Positions 8,481 to 16,843 of a DNA stretch of 64,000 nt are shown piece after piece. The notes beneath the pieces were generated by a model. It was not told the DNA's origin and did not search any database. It was given only the letters and a program-made list of their open reading frames with translations. This DNA is from CAYHXN01 sp964373675 (GTDB lineage: Bacteria; Patescibacteriota; Minisyncoccia; UBA6257; WO2-44-18), in assembly GCA_964373675.1 (NCBI GenBank), contig CAYJVO010000002.1, positions 8,250 through 72,249 of the forward strand. The letters are read 5' to 3'. The translations under genes and the position numbers were made by a program. Position 1 is the first letter of the stretch. Every line of letters starts with the position of its first letter.

Positions 8481-9414
8481 CATACGAATACTTAATGATG
8501 TCATAGTGAAGCGCCTTCATTAAGGAATAGAGGGTTTCGTTCACGGGCACACTAAGGCCATGCTTTCTTGCCAATTGGACGACTTTTCCCACAAAGCTTT
8601 CGTACTCTAATTTTCGTTTCCGCAATCGTACATCTCTTTGGGTAGAGCTGACATATTCATTAAACGACTTCCCTGAATCTAAAACATAATTTACGTCATC
8701 CGGTGTTAAAACCACTCCTTCGGCTCGGCCAACCGCCACTACCTCCGCCATCAGCTTATCCAGCATTACCGCTGACTCGGAACATTCATGAAAACGATTA
8801 AAGGGAAGGTTGCAAACTGCCGTTGGAATATTGATGGTACAATTCCATAAAAATTTTCTCCACATCGCTCTTCGGATATCCGGCGGATTAAATACTGGTA
8901 TATTGGCTTTTCTAAATGTGTCATTAATGGCTGAGACGCGTCTTGAAACTTCGCCATTCCATTCGCTAAAATAAATTTCCCCTTTACTGCCATGGTCAAC
9001 TGTTCCTTCAGGATGGTTAACGGAAACGCCTACTAAAGTAAAGCCGGGCAAAACCTTTTCCTGGCCAATCACTGCTCCAATTCTCTCTGGATTGTCAATG
9101 CCATTTTGAATCGTCAGAACCAATGTATCCTTCCCAACCACTGACTTAATCGCCTGCGCGGCTTCATCGGTGTCATGGGACTTAACTGTAAATAAAATAA
9201 GGTCGGCTTCTGGCAATCCATCAAGGGTGTCTCGGAAATTTGCCGGACTAATGTCAAAATTGCCAGTACGGCTGCGTACCCGAATCCCATGCCTGCGGAA
9301 ATGAACCAAATTCTGTCCGCGGGTAATAAAAGTTACATCGTATCCTGCCCGAACTAATAAGGCACCGAAATAAGCTCCGACTGCTCCGGCGCCCATTATA
9401 TAAATCCTGTTCAT
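8464..9414 (-). CDS. 2-dehydropantoate 2-reductase family (PanE/ApbA)
   Basis: NADPH-dependent ketopantoate reductase fold. N-terminal MGAGAVGAYFGALL is the dinucleotide-binding loop, FTVKSHDTDEA and QNGIDNPERI are typical, and WRKFLWNCTINIPTAVC has the helical C-domain with the catalytic Lys region. About 316 aa, family size. The ATG at 9414 has GAGG five bases upstream; a GTG two codons earlier is less likely. The rest of a pantothenate pathway is not in view, so true substrate may be another 2-keto acid; it could serve phosphopantetheine supply for the ACP (inference). Confidence 0.85.
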   Translation of the reverse strand: MNRIYIMGAGAVGAYFGALLVRAGYDVTFITRGQNLVHFRRHGIRVRSRTGNFDISPANFRDTLDGLPEADLILFTVKSHDTDEAAQAIKSVVGKDTLVLTIQNGIDNPERIGAVIGQEKVLPGFTLVGVSVNHPEGTVDHGSKGEIYFSEWNGEVSRRVSAINDTFRKANIPVFNPPDIRRAMWRKFLWNCTINIPTAVCNLPFNRFHECSESAVMLDKLMAEVVAVGRAEGVVLTPDDVNYVLDSGKSFNEYVSSTQRDVRLRKRKLEYESFVGKVVQLARKHGLSVPVNETLYSLMKALHYDIIKYSYEPTQE

Positions 9415-9459
9415 CAACACCTCGTATTCAAAGGATGCTCACTTTATCGTATAGAAAAA

Positions 9460-9918
9460 CTATTTCCTTGGCAAATTGATCCTATAAAAATTCGTCTCCG
9501 CTCTGGAAAACCCCATTGCTTGATACATCTTATTCGCCTCAACCCGCTTCGGATTGGTCCGCAAACTGATATGCTTAGCCCCGAATTTTTCCGCCGTTTC
9601 AATAGCGGTTTTCAAAATAGCCGGCCCGATACCAGTCAAACGATAATCGCGATCCGCTACTAAATCCTCCAGCTCGGCGATTAAACCAGTCGGCAATTGT
9701 GTAAAATAAAGAAATCCCATACCAACAATTTGGGGCCCATTTTTAACAACTAGAAGGCGGCCGCTGTCTTGATTCAACAACTTTATAAAATCGGTTTCAC
9801 TAAGCGGCTTAGGAGGCACAGCGGTCAACCCTAGCTGACCTATTAAAATGTTTACATCGCGAAGCGCCTCGGCGCTATATTCTTTTAATTGTTCCACTTG
9901 CATAAAGGTTACCTTCAT
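9460..9918 (-). CDS. GNAT-family N-acetyltransferase
   Basis: 152-aa acetyltransferase with the acetyl-CoA pyrophosphate loop in YRLTGIGPAIL (R-x-x-G-x-G type) near residue 97 and a C-terminal ANKMYQAMGF segment typical of GNAT. ATG at 9918; an internal ATG at 9903 is possible. It is at the 5' end of a minus-strand run and divergent from the membrane gene at 9982. Substrate unknown. Confidence 0.82.
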   Translation of the reverse strand: MKVTFMQVEQLKEYSAEALRDVNILIGQLGLTAVPPKPLSETDFIKLLNQDSGRLLVVKNGPQIVGMGFLYFTQLPTGLIAELEDLVADRDYRLTGIGPAILKTAIETAEKFGAKHISLRTNPKRVEANKMYQAMGFSRAETNFYRINLPRK

Positions 9919-9981
9919 ATTCTAATGAATTTTATTCGTAAAATCAATGGAGTTTTCTAAAAATTATGGTAAATTAAGAAC

Positions 9982-10434
9982 ATGAAACTAAAGTTGTTTT
10001 TGGCATTCTCCGCTCTTTTAGTCGGCTTTCTTTATATCCTGCCCCCGCTTTTTGTTAAAGCTCATCTGGAAAAATCCGGCCAGGTTTTCGCTCTGAATTT
10101 TGATGTCTATCGCGATGAGCTCTTCTATTTATCCCGCGCTCGGGAAATCTATGACGGCCACTTCCCGCCCAGTGACCTCTACTACAATGGGAAAAAACCA
10201 ACTGTTCAGAATCCGCTTCCCTCTTTAATTTTGGCCGGGCTCATCTATCTTTGGAAAGGCAATATAGTCATCGCCTACCTTACCGCTCAGTTCATCTTCA
10301 CGCCAATCATCTTCCTGCTTCTGTATATTCTCGGCAAACAACTGTTTCAATCTCCGCTCTGGGCAATCGCTTTTGCCTACATTACAGTACTTACGCCAAT
10401 GGCGTTGCGTGTTTTAAATTTCCATGGAGCTTAG
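9982..10434 (+). CDS. GT-C-like multi-pass membrane glycosyltransferase, N-terminal part (frameshifted)
   Basis: 150 aa: a first membrane helix (LFLAFSALLVGFLYILPPLF), then an extracytoplasmic loop with NFDVYRDELFYLSRAREIYDG, whose D-E pair resembles the catalytic loop of lipid-phosphosugar-dependent GT-C enzymes, then two more helices. It stops at TAG in the middle of what should be the membrane domain. The next ORF starts in another frame 11 bp before the stop and continues the same kind of protein, so the two probably were one gene of about 635 aa. It could be a genuine mutation or a sequencing error. Confidence 0.7.
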   Translation: MKLKLFLAFSALLVGFLYILPPLFVKAHLEKSGQVFALNFDVYRDELFYLSRAREIYDGHFPPSDLYYNGKKPTVQNPLPSLILAGLIYLWKGNIVIAYLTAQFIFTPIIFLLLYILGKQLFQSPLWAIAFAYITVLTPMALRVLNFHGA

Positions 10435-11887
10435 CTTCGGTCAAATTTTCACAGACACGAACAATGACGGCTTCCACGAGTCTCTCCGGGAATTTTTTGG
10501 CTATTTCGTCAAACAATTTATACCGTTGGTCCAAACTCAAATAGAAAAACTTTATTTTGCCAGATTGGACTACCCTCTGCTGGTTTTTCCGTTATACCTC
10601 GCGGCCATCATCGGACTAATAGCTTTTTGGAAAAAACCTTCCTACAAAACCGCTATTCTGGCCGCCATTCCGGCCGGCCTGCTTTTTTATTCTTATTTCC
10701 ACTACTGGGTTTATTGGTGCATCGTGATCGGATTAATTACTCTGTATGCCATCATTTTTGAACGTCGGAATAAAACCCTAATTCGTTCATTGGCTATTCT
10801 CCTCGGCATTCTGGCAATAATTTCTATCCCTTACTTTGTAAATTATTTTTCTTTCAAAAATACCCCCGGAGCGTATGATTTGGCGTTAAGATTTGGTATT
10901 GCCTCAGGACGCTCTCTCGCCTTGGCAACGATGGGGTGGACTTATATTAGTTACGCAATACTGGCAATAGCAATCTACTTTGTATACTTCAGGAAAGGGC
11001 ATAAAAATATCGCCGTGCTTTTTTGGATATTTTTAGTTGCCATGGTCACAATTTGGAACGTACAAATCATAATTGGATTTTCACCAACACCCAATAATTG
11101 GCGCAGAACAGTCAGCCCTATTTTATTCATCATCATCATCCATCTTATTTATACGCTTTCGCGGCGGGCAGAATTACGTTGGCCTCGTTTAAAACCAATT
11201 ATTATCGGGGTGTTGATATTAGCAACCTCGGGGGTCGCTCTTAAAAAGATTGTGAACGCCGTGCAAATTGTCCGTCAACCCGAACAACGAATCTTAACCG
11301 GCCAAACTCTGCCAAATGAACTTTTGGCCTCCTGGCAATGGCTGAACGGACAAACAATCCGCGAACCGAGAGTCGCTACAAATTCTTTCATGACTTCGCT
11401 TTATCTCACCGCTTACACTGACGCGCGGCCAACCCTGCCCCATGCCGTTCTCTCATTACAATCTACTCAAGAACTCGAGAATCATTTTCTTGAAATGAAC
11501 AAAATTTTTGGTGTATCGCCTGAAACCTTGGAACAGGTGCTTTTAAAAACTTACATCCCGCCTTGCCATCCGGCTTGTACGCCTAATAGTGAAGACAACG
11601 TTCGCAAACCTACGTGGCACCTCTATGCGCACTTTTTCCGGACTGGTGACGTCAATGCCTATATCAATAATCCTAAAGATATTGATAGTGCCTATATTAA
11701 AAAACTGCGGGGCAGATACGAAGCTATGAGAGTTAATCCTGAATCGGTATTAAAAGATGTAAAGTATATTTATTACGGCCCCTGGGAACAAGAACTAGGA
11801 GCAAAATTAACGACGGAGTTGAAAAAACGTTTCGAGCTGGTATATAAAAATAGTCTGGTAGAAATTTATCGCCGTAAAAAAACATGA
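10424..11887 (+). CDS. GT-C-like multi-pass membrane protein, C-terminal part (frameshifted)
   Basis: 487 aa with about seven to nine hydrophobic helices and a soluble C-terminal domain (from about residue 300) with the Cys-containing segment PPCHPACTPNSED. LDYPLLVFPLYLAAI resembles the post-loop helix of GT39/ArnT-like transferases. The frame begins at 10424 within the preceding ORF and lacks an RBS, so it likely depends on the first part. The stop TGA overlaps the next start as ATGA. Function as a glycosyltransferase is inference from fold pattern and neighbourhood. Confidence 0.65.
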   Translation: MELSFGQIFTDTNNDGFHESLREFFGYFVKQFIPLVQTQIEKLYFARLDYPLLVFPLYLAAIIGLIAFWKKPSYKTAILAAIPAGLLFYSYFHYWVYWCIVIGLITLYAIIFERRNKTLIRSLAILLGILAIISIPYFVNYFSFKNTPGAYDLALRFGIASGRSLALATMGWTYISYAILAIAIYFVYFRKGHKNIAVLFWIFLVAMVTIWNVQIIIGFSPTPNNWRRTVSPILFIIIIHLIYTLSRRAELRWPRLKPIIIGVLILATSGVALKKIVNAVQIVRQPEQRILTGQTLPNELLASWQWLNGQTIREPRVATNSFMTSLYLTAYTDARPTLPHAVLSLQSTQELENHFLEMNKIFGVSPETLEQVLLKTYIPPCHPACTPNSEDNVRKPTWHLYAHFFRTGDVNAYINNPKDIDSAYIKKLRGRYEAMRVNPESVLKDVKYIYYGPWEQELGAKLTTELKKRFELVYKNSLVEIYRRKKT

Positions 11888-12735
11888 ACTGCGCTATTTG
11901 TTCCGGAACAATCAATCAAAGTTATATTAAAAGAAATGGGGTGACTTTAATGCGCTGCTTGAAGTGTAAATTTGTCTTTATACCACAACAACTATACGAT
12001 ACCAATCCTGCCTTGCAATATTTAAATGATACAACTTCACCGTCAGCGTACTATTCGACCACCGCTACGGTTGATAAGAAAAATTTCCAACGTACATTAT
12101 CTCGGCTGGAACAATACATCGCTCCTGGAACGATTTTAGATATTGGCGCAAGTGTCGGCACCTTTTTGGATGTTGCTAAAAAACGCGGCTGGCATGGAAT
12201 CGGCATTGAACCAAATCCTAAAGCCGTGGCTATCGCGCGCTCTAAAGGACTGGAAATGCTGCAAGGCTTTTTTAATGATCAATGCCTTAAGGAACTCCAA
12301 AAACAATTCCCTTCGGGTTTTGACGCAGTCCATATGGGCGATATTATTGAACATGTCTTTGAACCGCTGGAACTCCTTAGATTGGCACGTGCCATCTTAA
12401 AACCCGGTGGCTACCTCGCGATCGTAACGCCGGATATTGATACCCTACTGGCCAAAAAATACCAGATAAAACCCAAAGAACATCTTGTTTACTTTAATCG
12501 CAGCTCAATGGAGGAAGCGCTGAATAATGGTGGATTTAAAAAACAAATCATCAAGCGACAGACCAAGTTTCGCGACATTGCCAATATAGGTAAAGGAACA
12601 GTTTATTTGGATCCACTATCTCGAATGATTTCACTTATTGCCAAAATCAAACCAATTGGCTTGGTAATAAATTTTATTGTTAGTCTTTTTCCCGAAGAAC
12701 TACTCGTTATAGCTAGAAAGCCAGGGCAGAACTAA
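11884..12735 (+). CDS. SAM methyltransferase with N-terminal zinc finger
   Basis: Residues 1-35 contain CAIC and CLKC pairs that likely bind Zn. Then motif I ILDIGASVGTFLDVA, IEPNPKAVAIAR, and GFDAVHMGDIIEHVFEPL. This layout matches the family of CxxC-headed methyltransferases common in glycan clusters. Translationally coupled to the membrane protein upstream through ATGA. It converges on the surface-protein gene with a 4-bp overlap. Substrate likely a sugar nucleotide or glycan (inference). Confidence 0.83.
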   Translation: MNCAICSGTINQSYIKRNGVTLMRCLKCKFVFIPQQLYDTNPALQYLNDTTSPSAYYSTTATVDKKNFQRTLSRLEQYIAPGTILDIGASVGTFLDVAKKRGWHGIGIEPNPKAVAIARSKGLEMLQGFFNDQCLKELQKQFPSGFDAVHMGDIIEHVFEPLELLRLARAILKPGGYLAIVTPDIDTLLAKKYQIKPKEHLVYFNRSSMEEALNNGGFKKQIIKRQTKFRDIANIGKGTVYLDPLSRMISLIAKIKPIGLVINFIVSLFPEELLVIARKPGQN

Positions 12736-13943
12736 TTAGGAAAAATGGCTACATCATCAAAATAAGCAGTCCCCGCAGCAGGATCAAATTCCATCCTCAA
12801 TTCATCAAACTTATCTGCTGTACCATTATTTTGGAAACTCTCTTCCGGCGTAAAAGGACCATTATCAATCCTTACCCGATATTTATCGGTTACTAAATCA
12901 AAAGATATAAATAGAGTATGCCAGGTATTAGGAAAATATTGACCGGCCAAAGTGCCGCCACCACTCCCAACTTCGCCGGCTGGCCTCATATGCACTGAAG
13001 CCTTAGCAATACCATTTTCCCTTAAAATAGCCACAAATTTTCCGCTGCTACTAGTAGTGCGTCTCATTCTAACGCTTAAAATTCCCTTTCCCGTAATTGG
13101 GGTAAATCTTCTATCAGCGGTTGCGGTGATACCTTGGTTCTCAACGGCTTTTAGGCCCTCAAAAACAACACTGTTTTGAACATTGTATGCGTTTGAACTC
13201 CACGCATTAGTCCACCCCGCGCCACTATTATTTCCATTAAGCGGTCCAATATCATAAATATCAAAATCATCGGACACTAATGGGGTTGGCGGCGGTGGTA
13301 ATGGCGGTTCTCCGGTACCGCAATCCACAGATATAGTATTAAGGATGCCAGCAGAATTTACCGTTACTTTATGACAATTAGAGCCGTCGGTATCTTTGAG
13401 AATAACGTCATTTAAAGTACCGACTTTGGTTATTTTAGTAAAAGGCCCGACTAAAAGATCATCATTGGTAATTGTGTTATCACCGATTGTTCCTCCGGTT
13501 CCCCCATTGACCGCATTAAGAGTTGATAATATTCCCAGTCCTAAAGATAGCCGTCCCGCCACCGCATCCAAATTAGCAGAATCACCATCCCACTGCCTTC
13601 TTTCATTAAAGGCGGTATCCCAACCAAAAGCTTTGGCGCTCAAATCCAATCCATCTATTAAGCCGGATAATTTTATATCACCGAGAACGGAAAGATTGCC
13701 AGCTATGTCCACTTTTTCTACCGGGGCATTCGTTCCTATGCCAACTTGATCGGTTTGGGTGGTTAACCTCACAACCGTTCCGCTATCTGTCCATCCCGCT
13801 GGACCACCTTGAGCCGGAGCGCCAGCAGGGGGCCCCTGGGCCTCGACCAACTGTGTCTCATCGTTGCGTGAAGGAAAATAAATAAACGCCGCCACAATCA
13901 AAACTACGACAGCGAGAGCTAATAAAAAGGAGTTTTTGGTCAT
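12732..13943 (-). CDS. Membrane-anchored surface protein, tail-fibre-like repeat plus lectin-like C-terminus
   Basis: 403 aa. An N-terminal signal-anchor (LLALAVVVLIVAAFIYF) is followed by a Pro/Gly-rich linker, then VGIGTNAPVEKVDIAGNLSV, a pattern common in phage tail fibres and adhesins with beta-helical shafts. A PPLPPPPTP linker leads to a C-terminal jelly-roll-like domain (SDDFDIY... YFDDVAIF) resembling concanavalin/LamG folds. Likely displayed on the cell surface for adhesion. Start overlaps the stop of the glycosyltransferase gene as ATGA, so the two are co-translated. No close family recognised. Confidence 0.7.
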   Translation of the reverse strand: MTKNSFLLALAVVVLIVAAFIYFPSRNDETQLVEAQGPPAGAPAQGGPAGWTDSGTVVRLTTQTDQVGIGTNAPVEKVDIAGNLSVLGDIKLSGLIDGLDLSAKAFGWDTAFNERRQWDGDSANLDAVAGRLSLGLGILSTLNAVNGGTGGTIGDNTITNDDLLVGPFTKITKVGTLNDVILKDTDGSNCHKVTVNSAGILNTISVDCGTGEPPLPPPPTPLVSDDFDIYDIGPLNGNNSGAGWTNAWSSNAYNVQNSVVFEGLKAVENQGITATADRRFTPITGKGILSVRMRRTTSSSGKFVAILRENGIAKASVHMRPAGEVGSGGGTLAGQYFPNTWHTLFISFDLVTDKYRVRIDNGPFTPEESFQNNGTADKFDELRMEFDPAAGTAYFDDVAIFPN

Positions 13944-15043
13944 GAATTTAATGATAGCATTTTATTGTAAATAACGTTGTATAGCTGGGCAGTTTTCCCC
14001 CAACTCATTGAACGCGCAAAAGAAATCGAATTTTTCGACATATCAAACCTCAAATCGGGATTAGATAATATTTTCTCCATAGCGGCTGAAGCGCTCTTTG
14101 GGTTCTGCGGACTTACCAAAATGCCGTTCTTCCCGTCCCTAACCGCGTCTTCCGCGCTAGTTTCTTTAGTAGTAATCACCGGCAATCCGGCGGCCGCCGC
14201 CTCCAAGAAAACCAGTCCAAAACCTTCAATGTCTTTGTTAACATCCTGCGGCATTAATATAAAAAGCTCGGCGTTTTTATAAACCGATATCAATTCTTCC
14301 TCCGATAAATTTTCTAAAAAAACAACCCGATCTTGATACTTGATACTTGATACTTGCCGCTGAAGCGCTTCGTACTCCGGCCCTTTCCCGACAATCACGT
14401 ATTTCAAACCTGGAAACTTCTTGGCTACTTCCGCGAATGCCGCGATTGAATATTCGTATCCTTTTCGTTGCTTTAATGTTCCAACGCTTAATATATAAGG
14501 TTTCAATTTCTGGACTTCCGATGTCCCAATATTGACGTCAATGGTTTGGACATCGGAAGTCCCTGATATTGATTCGAATTTTGTAAAATCAACGCCGTGA
14601 TTAATAACAGAGATTTCCAAATCCGGCAAAAATTTCTGGATTTCTCTTTTGGTATTATTACTAACCGCTATTACCCTAAACGCTCTTTTATACGCCCATT
14701 TCATAATCGGCCGTCTCCACCAGCTGTAAAACGGCTTAACCGCCCCGGTGCCAATGCCGGTTATAATTAGTTTTTTTCTTGATCCTAAAGATACTATGGC
14801 CGCAATCACGCCATATGGCCAGCCATCCAAGGCATGAATAATATCGCAATATTTAAAGGCTCGACGAATACAGAAATAGAAAAAAGGTAATTGCCAACAT
14901 TTTTTCGGCAAACCGCTATCATGAGTTAAAACTTCATATTGAAAATCTGGAACAATCTTTTCAAGAGCGCTGATTAGCGAATGATAAAACCGCCCGGCGC
15001 CAGTTTTATCGCTTAAATCATGATTAAGATAACAAATTTTCAT
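13940..15043 (-). CDS. GT4-family glycosyltransferase
   Basis: GT-B retaining glycosyltransferase. C-terminal domain shows SVGTLKQRKGY, VGKGPEYEAL and the E-x7-E motif region EGFGLVFLEAAAAGLPVI. Two in-frame DNA insertions are visible: a 51-bp block with 15-bp perfect inverted arms (14512-14562), encoding GTSDVQ...GTSEVQ, and a run of TTGATAC words (14332-14356), encoding RQVSSIKYQ. Both lie at expected surface loops. Its ATG at 15043 is formed at the edge of a GIY-YIG element. Donor and acceptor unknown. Confidence 0.87.
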   Translation of the reverse strand: MKICYLNHDLSDKTGAGRFYHSLISALEKIVPDFQYEVLTHDSGLPKKCWQLPFFYFCIRRAFKYCDIIHALDGWPYGVIAAIVSLGSRKKLIITGIGTGAVKPFYSWWRRPIMKWAYKRAFRVIAVSNNTKREIQKFLPDLEISVINHGVDFTKFESISGTSDVQTIDVNIGTSEVQKLKPYILSVGTLKQRKGYEYSIAAFAEVAKKFPGLKYVIVGKGPEYEALQRQVSSIKYQDRVVFLENLSEEELISVYKNAELFILMPQDVNKDIEGFGLVFLEAAAAGLPVITTKETSAEDAVRDGKNGILVSPQNPKSASAAMEKILSNPDLRFDMSKNSISFARSMSWGKTAQLYNVIYNKMLSLNS

Positions 15044-15303
15044 CCCGTTAGAGACAGGGAGCGTTTTAATCGATTTTTGATATATCGCTTTCCCATGCCT
15101 GATTTTAAATATAGTTCCCTCGACTTTGCGTCTTGTTCATTTTCGCATGCTTCAAAATATATTAATTCCCAAGGTCCACGATTTTTAGTGAAGCCATGTA
15201 AATCACTGTTGCGTTATTTAAAACGCTTCCGTAAATCTGCCGTATATCCTGTATACCATTGTCTATTCTTTTTGCTTTGTAAAACATAAACATAATAAAA
15301 CAT
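15040..15303 (-). pseudogene. GIY-YIG endonuclease-like gene with one in-frame stop
   Basis: Reverse-strand reading: MFYYVYVLQSKKNRQWYTGY, then TADLRKRFK, a TAA stop, then RNSDLHGFTKNRGPWELIYF, EACENEQDAKSRELYLKSG, MGKRYIKNRLKRSLSLTG and TGA. All of it is in a single frame. It matches compact GIY-YIG proteins, with the Y-V-Y and Y-T-G-Y elements and the conserved arginine. The stop sits where relatives usually have Glu (GAA to TAA). The last codons are the element's inverted repeat, and the TGA overlaps the next gene's ATG. Probably an inactivated copy; readthrough or a sequencing error cannot be excluded. Confidence 0.78.
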
Positions 15304-15319
15304 TATTGTCTCTAACGGG
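15044..15319. mobile_element. GIY-YIG inverted-repeat element, CCCGTTAGAGACA ends
   Basis: Perfect terminal inverted repeats CCCGTTAGAGACA (15044-15056) and TGTCTCTAACGGG (15307-15319), each flanked by AT (15042-15043 and 15320-15321). The interior carries a GIY-YIG ORF on the minus strand. It separates the TGA of the upstream methyltransferase from the ATG of the downstream glycosyltransferase; removing element plus one AT leaves TGATG, an overlapping stop-start. Confidence 0.8.
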
Positions 15320-15320
15320 A

Positions 15321-16046
15321 TCATCGTTGTAAAATATAAATAATCTTTGCCCCCCAGCGGTTTTCTAAATAATTCCTCAATGGTCTGCTGAAAGAGACCA
15401 ATCGGTAAACCAATTTCCGCAATCGTCCTCTAAGCCCGTCAAAAATCCGTGGAGTGATAAAATACTCTCTGTCCACTAATTGAAAATATTTAAGAACTGT
15501 CTTTTTAAAAATTGCCGGGGTTAAAATCGTAATATGATTATTACGTTCATGATAAGCGGGAAACTCGCCATGCTGTAAAAAATATTGGCGATTTACGGGA
15601 GAAGCCACATTGATAGAGGACATTATCAGCAAACCGCCGGGCTTGAGAACCCGCCGCGCTTCGCGGATAAAATTATGAGGATTTTCCAAATGCGGGATCA
15701 AACACCAGCCAGTAACCACATCAAAAAATTTATCCGGCCAAGGAATAGATTGAAAGCTTAAATCAGCAGTTTTAAATTCTTTTAAAAAACTAACTCTTTC
15801 CGGATTGAGATAATTACCGATATCCACGCCATAAATATTTCGGTAACCAGCTCCATGAACAGCCGAGATGAATCCGCCGCTCGCCGCGCCGCAATCCAAA
15901 ACCGCGGCTCCATAGAGAGGGCCGACATATTTTTGAAAAACCTCTAAGCCCCTGCCGCGGCGAATGGTCGGCCCGGTAAATTTACTTAGCCGTTCTTTAA
16001 CTGTTTCATGATGCTTTTTAAGTTCTTCAGGAGATAGGTACTGCAT
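15321..16046 (-). CDS. Class I SAM methyltransferase
   Basis: 241 aa. Motif I VLDCGAASGGFISA, then GVDIGNY and FDVVTGWCLIPHLENPHNFI, then RRVLKPGGLLIMSS. It is a tandem paralogue of the next gene (shared PWPD.FFDV and HLENP blocks), so the pair arose by duplication. The stop TGA is directly followed by the inverted repeat of the GIY-YIG element. ATG at 16046, 10 bp after the paralogue ends. Likely glycan modification. Confidence 0.84.
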   Translation of the reverse strand: MQYLSPEELKKHHETVKERLSKFTGPTIRRGRGLEVFQKYVGPLYGAAVLDCGAASGGFISAVHGAGYRNIYGVDIGNYLNPERVSFLKEFKTADLSFQSIPWPDKFFDVVTGWCLIPHLENPHNFIREARRVLKPGGLLIMSSINVASPVNRQYFLQHGEFPAYHERNNHITILTPAIFKKTVLKYFQLVDREYFITPRIFDGLRGRLRKLVYRLVSFSRPLRNYLENRWGAKIIYILQR

Positions 16047-16056
16047 AGATTCTAAA

Positions 16057-16737
16057 TTACTTCTTTCTTAACACATAATAAATATAGCGGCCAAACCATT
16101 GATTTGCCGGAAGGATTTTTTTAAGCAGTTTATTCAAAAATAAAAATTTAAATTCTGATTTTGAATATTCGGTTGTCACTAAATCAAAATACTTCAAAAA
16201 AGTCTTTTTAAAAATTGCGCGGGTAAAAAATGTAATGTGATTATCGCCTTCCAAAAAATGATAAATATCGCCGCGCCAGAAAAAGAGCAGCCGATTCAAA
16301 ATATGAAATGGGTTTGGAGTGGAAATAATAAATATCCCGCCCGATTTTAAAACCCGAAACACTTCCCGTCCGAAAAAATAAGGATTCTCTAGGTGCTCAA
16401 CCAGTTGGGAAGCTATTACTCCGTCAAAATGACTATCCGGCCACGGCAATTTATCCAAGCATAAATCAGCTTTAGAAAATTCGAATTTCTTGGCCGGCTC
16501 AGAACGATAATCATCAATGTCCGCGCCAGTCAAATTCTGATAACCGGCTTCCGAAAACTGCGAAAGCAGGGAGCCATCGGCTGATCCGCAGTCTAAAATC
16601 GGCCGCGAACGATCGGGCAAATATTTTTCCGCTAAACCTAAAATCTTGCCGCTGCGAATATCCCAACTGGAACGCTGCTGCAGATGCAATAGCTCATTTT
16701 GTCTATTTTTTATTTCATCTGGATCAAGGTATTTCAT
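16057..16737 (-). CDS. Class I SAM methyltransferase, paralogue
   Basis: 226 aa. ILDCGSADGSLLSQF, GADIDDY, FDGVIASQLVEHLENPYFF and FRVLKSGGIFIISTPNP are the SAM-fold motifs. Start: ATG at 16737 directly abuts a 106-bp inverted-repeat element; an in-frame ATG at 16746 lies inside the element and would add M-C-G. Before that insertion the gene probably overlapped the end of the upstream GT-B gene. Probable glycan methyltransferase. Confidence 0.83.
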   Translation of the reverse strand: MKYLDPDEIKNRQNELLHLQQRSSWDIRSGKILGLAEKYLPDRSRPILDCGSADGSLLSQFSEAGYQNLTGADIDDYRSEPAKKFEFSKADLCLDKLPWPDSHFDGVIASQLVEHLENPYFFGREVFRVLKSGGIFIISTPNPFHILNRLLFFWRGDIYHFLEGDNHITFFTRAIFKKTFLKYFDLVTTEYSKSEFKFLFLNKLLKKILPANQWFGRYIYYVLRKK

Positions 16738-16843
16738 CCCGCACATAACTAAGACTGCAGCAACGCTGCAATCCTATTTTAACTTTTTAACTTTTTTCAC
16801 CATAATATATCTAATTTTTAAAATAGTCTTAGTTATGTATGGG
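16738..16843. mobile_element. 106-bp MITE-like element, CCCGCACATAACTAAGACT ends
   Basis: 19-bp terminal inverted repeats match at 18 positions (16738-16756 and 16825-16843), with AT on both outer sides. It is related to the elements at 1726 and 56928. It supplies the last codons (P-I-H-N) and TAA stop of the gene to its right and abuts the start codon of the gene to its left. Confidence 0.78.

Noticed and set aside
9982..11887. Programmed ribosomal frameshift
   Set aside because: No slippery heptamer or strong downstream structure seen at 10424-10434.
15219..15221. Alternative genetic code explaining the in-frame stop
   Set aside because: The codon is TAA, and TGA, TAA and TAG all end other intact genes here; the Gracilibacteria/SR1 recoding concerns TGA only.
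15020..15289. 89-aa plus-strand frame
   Set aside because: It is the antisense of the GIY-YIG pseudogene.
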